NCBI GenBank assembly: GCA_963693305.1
Contig: OY855908.1
Location: 37,082,805-37,146,804 of the forward strand
Source: Meandrina meandrites
Taxonomy: Eukaryota > Cnidaria > Anthozoa > Scleractinia > Meandrinidae
Reading direction: 5' to 3'
Length of the DNA stretch: 64,000 bases
In this document: positions 1-9,900 of the stretch, piece by piece
Position numbering within the stretch: position 1 is the stretch's first letter
How the letters are laid out: each line of letters begins with the position of its first letter
Translations under genes and position numbers: made by a program
Notes under the pieces: model-generated
The model's database searches: none
Told to the model about the DNA's origin: nothing
The model's input: the letters and a program-made list of their open reading frames with translations, nothing else

Positions 1-303
1 TTATGCCAAATTCAACTGGCAATAAATAAATTTTATGCGGATAAAAATTTGGTCAAACTTAACTTTACGTACAGGAAATGTCTTCCGGGTTTGTAAATCC
101 GGTTGAAATTGAACGTTTCATAGATTGTTCATATGAACTGTGGTGCAAGCGGAAGCCATCAAACTAATCAAAAACTTGTCAAAAAGATGTCAAAAACTTA
201 GTCGGGTGGCTACGGTTCGACACGCTTGACTGTAATTCTGGTGTAATTTATCAGCTAAAAATTAATACTCCCTTAAAGTGGAGTCTCATACTGCTCTTGA
301 CAG

Positions 304-411
304 GTCTCCAACTGTTACCACATTAGGGCAGTCACCTATTTCAAATCTTATTAAAAGTCCTGCAAGCCTTGAGCAGCAATTAAGGGGTTTTTTGATACAG
401 TCGAACGTCAT
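304..411 (+). CDS. Possible internal exon of the unknown left-end gene
   Basis: Seen: a pyrimidine-rich acceptor ending GACAG at 303, an open frame of 35 codons with a natural composition (contains SLEQQLRGFLIQSN), and a strong donor GTAAGT at 412. Only one of three frames is open. It ends in phase 2, whereas the next candidate exon (509) needs phase 0, so the two cannot be joined directly; either a small exon is missed between them or one call is wrong. Product not recognised. Confidence 0.35.
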
Positions 412-508
412 GTAAGTTGGCACCCTTGGGACCTTAACTAGAAGCTGCTTATAAATTAAAGTTCTCTGCTAACAGGAGGTTGGTAACTGTCATGGATCTG
501 TATTGCAG

Positions 509-3500
509 CTTGAGGACAAAATCAAGGATTGTATAACGCATCTGCAAACCGCACTCACCATAGGGGGTTAATGTGTGGGGCATTAATTGTCAGGCTGAAG
601 AATTATTTCCATGATAAATCGATGTCACTAAACATGACTGTTGGTAAAATCTTTGTCCACCTGTTTACAGCATGTGAGGAAATATGGCTCTGCATTTTTG
701 AATTCCGATGGTGGGGTTCTAATGGCGGGTATTCTAGATGATGGTAGGTACTGGTAGTCGTAATGTTAAAAATTCTCTTTGGTTGGAAGCAGTATTTCCC
801 TAGGTATTTAAGGCCAGGCAAGCCCTGGAAAATTGTTGCTGCCTGCCTTTAAACAAGATTTAACCAAGCTTAATTCCTTCCGTCAGGCCACAGGAGGTTT
901 CCTACACACACAGTTGAAAATCCCAATCAAAATACCCCATGGATCTAATCCCCCCTGGATGGGATGCTAGTCCATCACAGGGTTGCCCCCAGCATAATTT
1001 CACTGGTACCCATTCTCATCCACATAGCGCTTTTCACTTCTCCTAGCCGGCGTGTCCTTGGGCACGAGAAACAAAGGGCTCTGGGGACTAAGGGTTTCCA
1101 GTCCTAGATTCTGGTACTTCCGGTATTCATGTATGTAGTCGTGATGTTTCTATATACTGCATGGGAGAGTCATGGCATATTTTACTTCCGCTCAAGTTTT
1201 CTTTGTTCCAAACAGCCAATCAAAAAAAATTATAATAATTCAAAAATCCTATGTCCCCAGAGCCCTTTGTTTCTCGTGCCAAGGCCCCACTGGCTGAGAG
1301 GAGCAAAAAGGGTTATGAAGACGAGAATGCCATTTATCCACCTGGGTGGAGAGAGGCACTAAGAAGTAATAAAATACAAGCAAAAAAGAAATTACAAGTG
1401 AGAGTAAAGTACCTTGTCCAAGAACACAATGCAGTTACTCCAGTCTGGGCTCAAACCCGGACCGTTCGATCTGAGGTTCAGGCCACTAACCATTAGGCCA
1501 CCATGCCTTCCATTAAATGGATACATTTAAAGCATACAGTACTCGTGGTGTTATACGCCGCATGATGTTCAACCAAAGTAGCTAATAATGACATGGAGCT
1601 TCCATAATTTCCATCGTAGGCACGGTGCGTGGGATCCGCTGCTCCCCAGCTATGAGAAGGAGAATCACAGACACTGTACATGAAGAGTTCTCTCAGTTTC
1701 TTCCCAAAGTGGCTCCATCATTTTACAGGCGAGTTAATATTACACATCAATTTTGAAATGAGGCTGTATTTGGGAGACCCATTCTTAATGAAGGTACTGA
1801 TAATTATTTTGTGAGAAAGGATGAAATATTAAATCAATGGTTATAATTTTGAATGATTATTTATCATTTTACCGAGAGCTTGTTAAGATTGGAGTACTTT
1901 TGGACAGACTCTTTCTCCTAAGCAGTGAAGTGATTCAAGAGCTGAGATGTGACGTTAAATAGAAATACCCCCCCCCCCCCCTTACCCAGACAGTGATATA
2001 AAGTGACAGTCAGTTCTTTTACGGACGTTTGTTTCTTTCCAACAGAGTAAAGTTTGTCCCGATATTTTATCGACAAACTTGTAAAGAAAGACGTGAGGGT
2101 TGGCAAAGCGTTGTGGATGATACCTTTGTGGTGGAGATTACAGTTAAAGCTGGAGTGAAAGGAGAGTTATACGAAACCAGCAAGCACCAGGTAATTGTGA
2201 AAATAACTATTAATAGTTTGAAATATATTTAACAATTATTCCACGTGCGCGCGTTGGATATAAGGTGGTAGATAGCCAACGACGCGCGTAGCGCCGAGTT
2301 GGCTATAACGATCTCATACCCAACAAGCGCGAGTGCAGTAATTGTTTTATTAAAAACGCCGAAAAGAATTGCAATATTTGAGCTCCCTTACTTCTTTCGT
2401 TGATGCGTATTGGCTACAATATTTGTGGTGAAAGGTATATGAGCTCATATACCATTGCCTATTAACCAATCAAAAATCAGGAATTGCAATATACCATTGC
2501 TAGTTTTTAATAAGTATGTATATTTTTTAAGGTTGGTTTTTACTAGAGACGTATTTGGATTCGTGAGAATTGTTACGACCTAGTGAAAATCGACAATCGG
2601 AGTCCTAAGCGGAGTCATTCTCAAGGTCGACGGAGTTGGACTGAGAGTCGGTGCGGCTGTAAGAGCGCTTGCAGCCGAGTGAAAATAGGAATCGTTAGTG
2701 GAGTAATGAGGTCGACCTAATCGGAGTCTGAAGATTCAGAACGTTTCGATTCTGCAAAAGCAGAAGAACAAACCAATCACCATGCTAGTTCTCGCGCCTC
2801 CAAGTGCTTCTGTTCTGCTTGCTCCTCCGTCAGTCTAGTTTTTACCAGATCATTAGTGGAGTCATAAGCGGAATCGGAACTCAGCTTGCGACTCCGTCGG
2901 TTTGATTTCACGAGATCGTATAACGCTCTGCGCTTCTGACGTCTAACAGCCTTTAGAGATTTGATTTTTTTATTGGAGTTTGTTCTTATTATTGTTTTTG
3001 AAATTAAAGGTTTTCATTCGACGCGAATCAAGCGTCCAAGGGCCGCTAAATCCCTTGCAGATTAGGGATATTGTCATTCAGAAGTACCGCGAGGTAGGTG
3101 CCATTCTGCATCTGAAAACTTTGTATTGTTGTAATCTTATCCTGTTTTCCTAAAAAAAAATGTTTCAGCAAGTGGAAATCCTGTTACAATCTGAATGTAA
3201 AATGGATTAACAATAGGATTAGAGAAATAGATCTCGTATTGGCTATTTTGTATTTCTATTGTACAACAGCAGCAACAAGCTCATTTTATTATACAGCAGC
3301 TCGTGCATTTAGTCCATGTAGCCTGAATCTCTGGTGGCGCGCGAATGGAGACGTCTGACGTAAGCGAGATGTCTGAAATGTTCTTTGGCTGTCACTTGCG
3401 CGGGAAAATTCAAAGTTCAACCAATCAGAGACATTCCACAGGTCATTGTAGCACTAATGGTCGGTCTCTGACTTCTCTCGTGCCGGGTTGGGGGTGTGGG

Positions 3501-3756
3501 GGGGGGGGGGGGGGGGGAGGTAGGTAGGTGAATCGATGATGTGAAAAAAGCGTCCGATATTTCCTCAGTCTTCAAATTGTTTCTGTAGGTAATAGAAGAG
3601 AGGAGGATCAAGGCAATGGCTCTGGATTCGCCTACACAAGCCGAAGACAAGAGAGAGACCACAACTGGGAAGGGTGAAAGCGCCAGCAGGCAAGAGAAGA
3701 TGCGTACTCCTTCGGCCAAATCGAAATCACGCAAAGTTATTGTGATTTCACCATGA
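509..3756 (+). CDS. 3' part of an unrecognised gene, four exons
   Basis: Exons read as 509-566, 1650-1728, 2046-2190 and 3589-3756 (stop TGA 3754-3756). Each has a pyrimidine-rich acceptor (TATTGCAG, GCTCCCCAG, TTTCCAACAG, TTTCTGTAG), and the phases fit throughout (1, 2, 0). The donor after 1728 is GC (AG|GCGAGT), an uncommon GC-AG intron; using the nearby GT instead breaks the frame. The encoded stretch is about 147 aa: a helical N-terminal part, a middle part with EEFSQFLPKVAPSFYR and YRQTCKERREGWQSVVDD, and a charged Ser/Lys-rich tail ending KVIVISP. I do not recognise the family. Start and upstream exons lie left of the window or in the doubtful exon at 304. The introns contain a SINE pair with a nested IR element and a palindromic MITE. 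The last exon is followed within 30 bp by a pogo-like element. Confidence 0.6.
920..1505 (-). repeat. tRNA-derived SINE (minus strand), split by an inverted-repeat insert
   Basis: On the minus strand from about 1503 a tRNA-like head is visible, with an A box (TGGCCTAATGG) and a B box (GGGTTTGAGCCC), followed by a body that ends in GGATGGACTAGCATCCCATC-type sequence at 930-985. The two halves are separated at about 1050-1285 by sequence bounded by inverted repeats of about 30 bp (1057-1088 against 1250-1282, core ACAAAGGGCTCTGGGGAC), so a TIR element appears nested in the SINE. Not a functional tRNA: the acceptor stem does not pair. Confidence 0.6.
2226..2412. mobile_element. Palindromic MITE, family also at 14,007
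   Basis: Ends pair as TTTAACAATTATTCC... against ...GTAATTGTTTTATTAAA, with a strongly palindromic middle (GCGCGTTGGATA / AGTTGGCTAT). The same family at 14,007-14,190 has a built-in empty site at about 54,655, which fixes its extent. It lies in the intron downstream of the exon ending at 2190. Confidence 0.65.
3501..3519. repeat. Poly-G tract
   Basis: An uninterrupted run of about 19 G in the last intron of the left-end gene, followed by a GGTAGGTAGGT microsatellite. Confidence 0.8.
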
Positions 3757-3785
3757 ATTACCATTTCCTTGCGTAATGTTTGTTA

Positions 3786-4544
3786 CAGTCAACTCTTTCT
3801 AAGAAGGACACCGGCGGGACCGGCCCCAACTGTCCGTGTTAGAGAGGTGTCCAGTTTATGGAGAGTCAAGGTAACGTAACACCAATACTTCTGAGATCAT
3901 AAAGCTGAACCTAGGCACGATAAATGCACGTCTGTTTTTACTTTTAGGCCTGTTTAAAGCTGCTTACTTTAAAAAATAACCTGCAAACTGTGACAAGAAT
4001 ATTAGGAAATTGACTCGTTTGTTCATAAAATCCATAGTTTTTGCTAAAACTGAAAATTGAGCAGTACATCTTGCAAACTGGAACACACATGTCTATATGT
4101 ATTTGCTTGTTCAAGCTAGCGTTCACGGCTTTTAGTCTAAACGTAAATTAACGCTTTCAAAACTGGAACACGACTAAAATAATTTTGAAAAAAACTTCGT
4201 TTATTCAGGGAAAAAATTGAGAGTTTCTACAAATTGCAATACTCTGAATAAAGTATAAATCGACATCTTTGGTGCCCTATATCAGCAGAAGTAATCCGTT
4301 ATAGCAGATCGGTCTTGGTAAAAAGTTTGGTTTCGTGAAGTATTAAAGTATTATTCACTAACAAAAACACTTCCTTCTCGAGTGTACGTTGACGGTTTCA
4401 AAGTGTCGGTTGTCCGTCTTAGAGAGCCTCAGAGGTGTCCGTCTTATAGGGAGTTTAGTTAATACAGTACATGACTGATACACGGCAGGAACCAACACCA
4501 GGTGTCTGTCTTTATGGAGGTGTCCGTTAAGAGGGAGTTAACTG
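3786..4544. mobile_element. Pogo/Tigger-like non-autonomous element with TA target site
   Basis: Begins TA|CAGTCAACTC and ends GAGTTAACTG|TA. Terminal inverted repeats of about 26 bp (TCTAAGAAGGACACC against GGTGTCCGTTAAGAG) are flanked by TA dinucleotides, as in Tc1/mariner-pogo elements. Inside, the motif GGTGTCC(A/G)T...AGAG recurs at 3847, 4413 and 4434, giving subterminal repeats. No transposase is present in the 759 bp. Confidence 0.75.
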
Positions 4545-4616
4545 TATTCAAACTTATTAATTACAATAGATAAATATTTTTAAGAGTAATAGGCCTTAAA
4601 AGCACGATGACGTCTT

Positions 4617-4776
4617 ATTCACCGCCAAGCCTCGTTTACGCGAAATATTCTCAGCCCTCTGCCACCTTCATGCAATTTTCACGTGGGTATTCTTTTCATC
4701 TTTGCTGCTTTGGGAATTCGTTCATGATAACATTTACAAGTTTGAACTTCGACAGCGAGGCTTGGTGGTTAAACCA
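4617..4776. repeat. Small inverted-repeat element
   Basis: ACCGCCAAGCCTCG near 4621 is inverted as CGAGGCTTGGTGGT near 4756-4770, one mismatch. Probably a MITE; no target duplication resolved. Between 4776 and 5170 I see only AT-rich sequence. Confidence 0.4.
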
Positions 4777-5164
4777 GCCAGTCTGACGTAAACATGCATA
4801 AGGGCTGTTATAAATAATGCATTTGCTTATTGTACATATTTCACAGAAAGTTTAAGAGTTTAAAACAATTTGTAATATCTTAAGTAACGCGAAGCCTTCA
4901 TTTCGCAATAATGTCCCGGATTTGAAAAGGATTCAACATATACGAGGGATGGTGGTTAATTTAAAGAGATAAAAACATTTAAAATATTAAAATTGTTTAT
5001 TTTTGTAACGGAATTTACTCATCCGATTTGGTTAAACACTGAAATACAGCCTGGTCAAAGAGAAGAGAGATTTGTTATGATAAGACAAGATATAGATATC
5101 AATGTGTTTATAGGAGAGAGGTTATTAATAAAAAGGAAAATTTATTAAAGGCTACAGGTTATGT

Positions 5165-5620
5165 GCGCATGTGTGTTTATTACAGACTATATGGTCTCAT
5201 CAGACCGGCGTATTCAAACCCCGGGCACAGGGACTCGCTCTATCCCTTGAAATCATACAAAGCTTAACACCGGGTGTTGACATCTAGATCTGACGGAGAC
5301 GTCCATGTTTTGAATGTTTTGTACCGTCACCAAAAATAAAACTCTACCCAAAGTTCGCACGTTCGTCCCCGCGATGAATAAGGATGATGGAGGTGTAGAA
5401 CACGCAATTATACGCTAGCGCAACATTTTCAGAATCACTGACAAGAAAAATGTTGTGAAAAACTGCGCTTATCAGTTGAGTATGCAACGCGGAAAGTTTC
5501 ACACCCAAGTTTTACCGTTAAAACCCTTGAAACGTTCCTCGTTGCATACTCAACTGTGACGTCTCGGTCCATATAAACGCAAAAGAGAACTTGGGCAATT
5601 TCCCGCCATCTTGACCTCAC
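5165..5620. repeat. Dispersed repeat shared with 39,950-40,210
   Basis: The stretch from TGTTTATTACAGACTA through the CATCAGACCGGCGTATTC block to the AATAAAACTCTAC block recurs at 39,957-40,150 with scattered differences, so the two are copies of one element of unknown class. At 5475-5554 a hairpin is embedded: GTTGAGTATGCAACG is repeated inverted after about 26 nt (GTTGCATACTCAAC). Confidence 0.6.
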
Positions 5621-5659
5621 GCTTGGTCAATAACGCATATATCTTGAACACTTTGTTTC

Positions 5660-6690
5660 AGTTTGCGTCATTATGTACTCGTTTCGCACTTTATTTGTAC
5701 TCCACGAAGAGGAGTTGGATAATTAAGAGCGATGCTACAAGCCAAAATGTCCAAGATATATTAATCCAACATCTAGCTCAGTAGAATACAAATAACCGGG
5801 AAACTAGCGAAATATTCCAAGGTACATTTTATACTTTTCGGGAAAGAGAAACGCGGGATGATGAATCCCATTAAAGATTTTCGTGCGTAATATCTCAAAA
5901 TACTGCAAGACTCGTGAAGATATATAACGTTGCTACACACTATTATCACATGCCTTTAAGAATAAAACCAATCAGGGGTCTGGAAAGCCGCGTATCCTGC
6001 GGTATCTCATGCACAGGCAGACCATATAACGAAAGCTTACCTCTAAGTTTTGCCGCCAAAGGTCAACCTGGCAGCGCGCGCAGCATACGTATGAATCCCA
6101 GAGCCGCCATTCCTCCCCAGTCCCTGCCTCAGCTCCCTGATGCTGATGACCAGAGTTGAACAGTAGACTATCGGGTACAAATTTGTGTGGCACGTGATCA
6201 TCATATCGAAAACATGAGCCTGACTAGTTGTGAAGTCGCAATCTTCTCCAATTTTTAAAAACCACTATTTTTCATTCAGCTCAAATCAGATCCATTTGCG
6301 AGAAAACGATCAAACATGAATGGCGGACCAAATTTTTTCTCAATAGCTTCTATAGACAGCATGTAAAGAACCGGCTTATCGCTCTACACGCTAGTACGGC
6401 CAGTGGAGTGGAAAGGGAAGAAAAGAAACAAAGCACAAATACCTAAAAAGAGCAAAAACGGTGGTAGAGTTAGATGTGAAGGGACCAGGAAATTTTATCA
6501 TATTTTATATCATGCAGTCGAGTCTGCACAAAATCTGTAAACTGCGAGAGCGTAGAAATGTCGCACACACTCACATAACAACATCGGAACGGCTGTAGAT
6601 AGCCACGGCGACAGTTAACAGATTTCTCACAAGCCCCTGGCAGTTTGCACGAATTGATCGATCAGCACAGATCGGGCCAGATAATTGGTA
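5660..6690. other. No gene recognised
   Basis: Read on both strands. Short open frames are present but none has splice sites plus a protein-like composition. No clear repeat ends were found. Confidence 0.5.
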
Positions 6691-6930
6691 GAAAGGCGCT
6701 GATGTAGAGTAAAAAAGGCAAGGCTTTAACTCTTTTATTTTTTATTTCTAAACCCAATGTAATGTGCAGTGAAATCAAAAAGAGTTCAATCCCTTGTAAA
6801 GTGCCAATAAACAGCTTATCTTCAAGTTACAACTTTTGTGCATGTCACTCAAAAATGAGGAAATCCCATTGCACTACCCTACTGTGCGATCCTTCCTCGA
6901 AACAGTGCAAGAAAGCGAAATCTTGTTTAT

Positions 6931-9900
6931 TCATTTGCAATAACCTTTTTCTTCATTTGCATACGGCTTCCAATGACTGTAAAAAGGAAAGAAATTGAAA
7001 TGATTAACTTATTGACCAAAGTTTTCATAGTTGAAAGTACAAAGGGCAATACCAACCGAGAAATTAGCATAGTTTGATGAAGAGAGAAGAGAAAGAAACT
7101 GAGGAACGAAGTGAGGTGCAAACAAAGATGTTTAGCAATTTAAGGAAGGGAAAAGGCGAGAAAGCGGAGCTGGCGGGCAGGCACTTATGTCCTGGATTGA
7201 ACGCAGGTATTGTTAGAAAGTACCTTATATATGACTGGGTTATTGACCATTTTCATACTACTTCTTATTAAATTCTCAACCTCGGATATTGCATTACTAG
7301 CTTTGTGATTGGTTTACTGAATCCCGGTTATCAGCCAATATACCTATGTTTGACCTTATATGGGAAACGAGTGCGGCAAGTGCCGCTCAGCTTAAAATTT
7401 TCCTGCGGGAAGCGAAAGTTCCATAAGAAAAATGGCAAATTTGGCGAGCTTTATAATCTTATACAAGAAATAATCGACCTAGCCTCCCACGCAGTCGTTT
7501 TTAGGGGAGATCGGATTGCACTCGCTCCCCACAAACGCCTGCTCAACCGAGAGCAACATTCCTTTCCGCCGCTAAGCCAATCAAATTTTACCTGCTAATA
7601 TCTGGTAGGTTGACCTTGACCGCACGACGCTGTTCGCGGGGCGAGATCAAAACAACATATGTATGCATGGTTTCGACAGAGCTATAAACTCACAAGTTTA
7701 GGATTTATCACTAAATTCATTTCCGATACACAATTTCAGAATTTGCAAATGGGAAAAGAAAAGCAATGTTTTCGTTAATAGCAGTAAATCGCTTGTGCAT
7801 GTTTGTCAAGCTTTGCCTTCAATGTTCGTCGACAGTCTCATCGATTCTTTGGATCGCGTTGTGCGTTTTCTCCTCTTGTAAATTTGATGAGGGAAAAAGT
7901 CAAGTCTTTGTCAAGTATTGGTTTATCTGTAGTAAGTCTGAGCGATTTGAAGAAAGTAGAGGCGGAAAAAGTACTGGGAAAAGCAGCACATTCGGTTGTG
8001 TTTGACAAGCGACAGCCGGAAATATGCCTGCGTTCGCAGGCTATAGTGAACAGTGAAACGGAAACATTTTTTTCGGACGCGAACGTTTCGAATGTTTATC
8101 GAAAAGGATGTGAGCTTTAAGGTAAACTACTTCTTTGGAGAGGCCATGAATTGTATTTAAGCGCGAAAGGAGCAAATAAATTCGGTTTCTCCGTTTCACA
8201 AGAGCGAAGTCGTTTGCGCGGATAAACTACCGCTTCCAACGTCTTCCTAATTTGTTTTTCGCTGCCCAAAAATCAAAAGACCGTCCTAGGTACTATAAAT
8301 GATGGTAGCTCAGAAAAACGCGAAAAGCTACCCTTTGAATCAAAACTCGGCTTTTATATTTTAGACTTTTCAGACCGAATGCAAAATCATTATAATTCAC
8401 CGCATGCAGTTGATTTGTTATTGTGGTCGTCGCTATTTCCAAGTTCTACGCTTTCGTCAACTTAATCGGTTCTTTGCCGTTTTATCTCTCGATTTATTGA
8501 CTTGTAAATACCATATATCTCCTCTTTGATGTTTCCTAACTCTCCTTTTCTTTTTCAAGTCGCTGAAGTATCTTCCAGCTTTTTGAGTTGCATCCAGTGA
8601 TATTTGTTGACCTTTGTTGATGCCAATGATTGCCATTCGATCAGGCGAATTAGATGAATTAACTGCACTTTTCGCAAAAATTTAACCCTTTCAGCAAATG
8701 ACCGATTCAAAGCGTTGTGCATTTGAATTCCATTCAATAATTTTTTTACCGGTGTTTTAGCTATCGTGAACTGATGTGAAATATTTACTTGCGGATTGAA
8801 GTCGCGGGAAATTTGATAAAATCATTTTGATTGGTCATCACAGACAATGTGTCAGTGCTAACTGGTTTGGTTGTCTGGCAAATCAAACAATGGGAAAGGA
8901 ATGTTGCTCTCGGTTGAGCAGGCGTTTGTGGGGAGCGAGTGCAATCCGATCTCCCCTAAAAACGACTGCGTGGGAGGCTATAATCGACTGTGCCTTCCCT
9001 AAAACCACACAAATACCACAAAAATGCCAATCATAGTTGACTCAACTACGTAAAACTGAAAGGATTGATGCAAAATGTTTAATTACTTGTAAATGTACAA
9101 CAATAGCGACTGAACAAAGAAGAAAAGCAGAAAATAATTTACGGGAAGACCAGAAAACTGACACAATTTCACTCAGTGTTCGACGTAAAATTAGGCTCAG
9201 CACTTCAGTTAAGTTTGTTACCTTTCAATTTTGATCTTGTCCTTTTATACTTCAATAAACTTCATCTACTCTGAGTGCAATTATTTCGTTTATTAAGCAT
9301 AATGTAGTAGTCTAGTTCAATCCTGGACATAACTGAGCCATCTACAGCTGCCGCGAATTGCACGAATTACAACTGTGGATTCTCATTGAATTAAAAATAC
9401 ACTCACCATCTCATAGGATCGCAGCATTCTTCATCTGACAAGCATCGACCATATGTACACCGCTTTTCAAAGCTTTTATAGTCCTAACCAATAGAAGTAT
9501 AACAACACATAATGTCAAAAATCGATATGCTTGGCAGCTATTACAGGTCGTACGTAGAACGCGATGAAAGTCGACTCGAGAACGAATGGCTATCAAAAGC
9601 AATATATACCTGATTCACACCAACAAAACAAGTTTAGTTAAACCAGGTTTAAGAAAATAAAAATCAGCAACAGACAACTCACATACTAAATTTTACATAG
9701 GGTTCAAGTGTGCTCTAACTTGTGCTTTCATTGTGCCAAATTTGAAGTCGATAAACATCACTCTGTCAGCAAATTCCATGAAGAAAACAATTTTAAACCG
9801 TGTTTAACTAAACAACATTTAAACATGTTTAAGCTTTGGTGTGAATGGGGCAATATCGTCTGTTTAGTTGAGAACTTGGGGCTGGAAGGAATAACTTAAC

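Noticed and set aside
9079..9109. Alternative third exon for peptide gene copy C after a strong CTTCTTTGTTCAG acceptor
   Set aside because: It would give seven cysteines in an unusual order. The exon at 6,931-6,976 fits the phase, gives the sixth cysteine at the family spacing, and is followed by the 3' flank shared with the paralogs.
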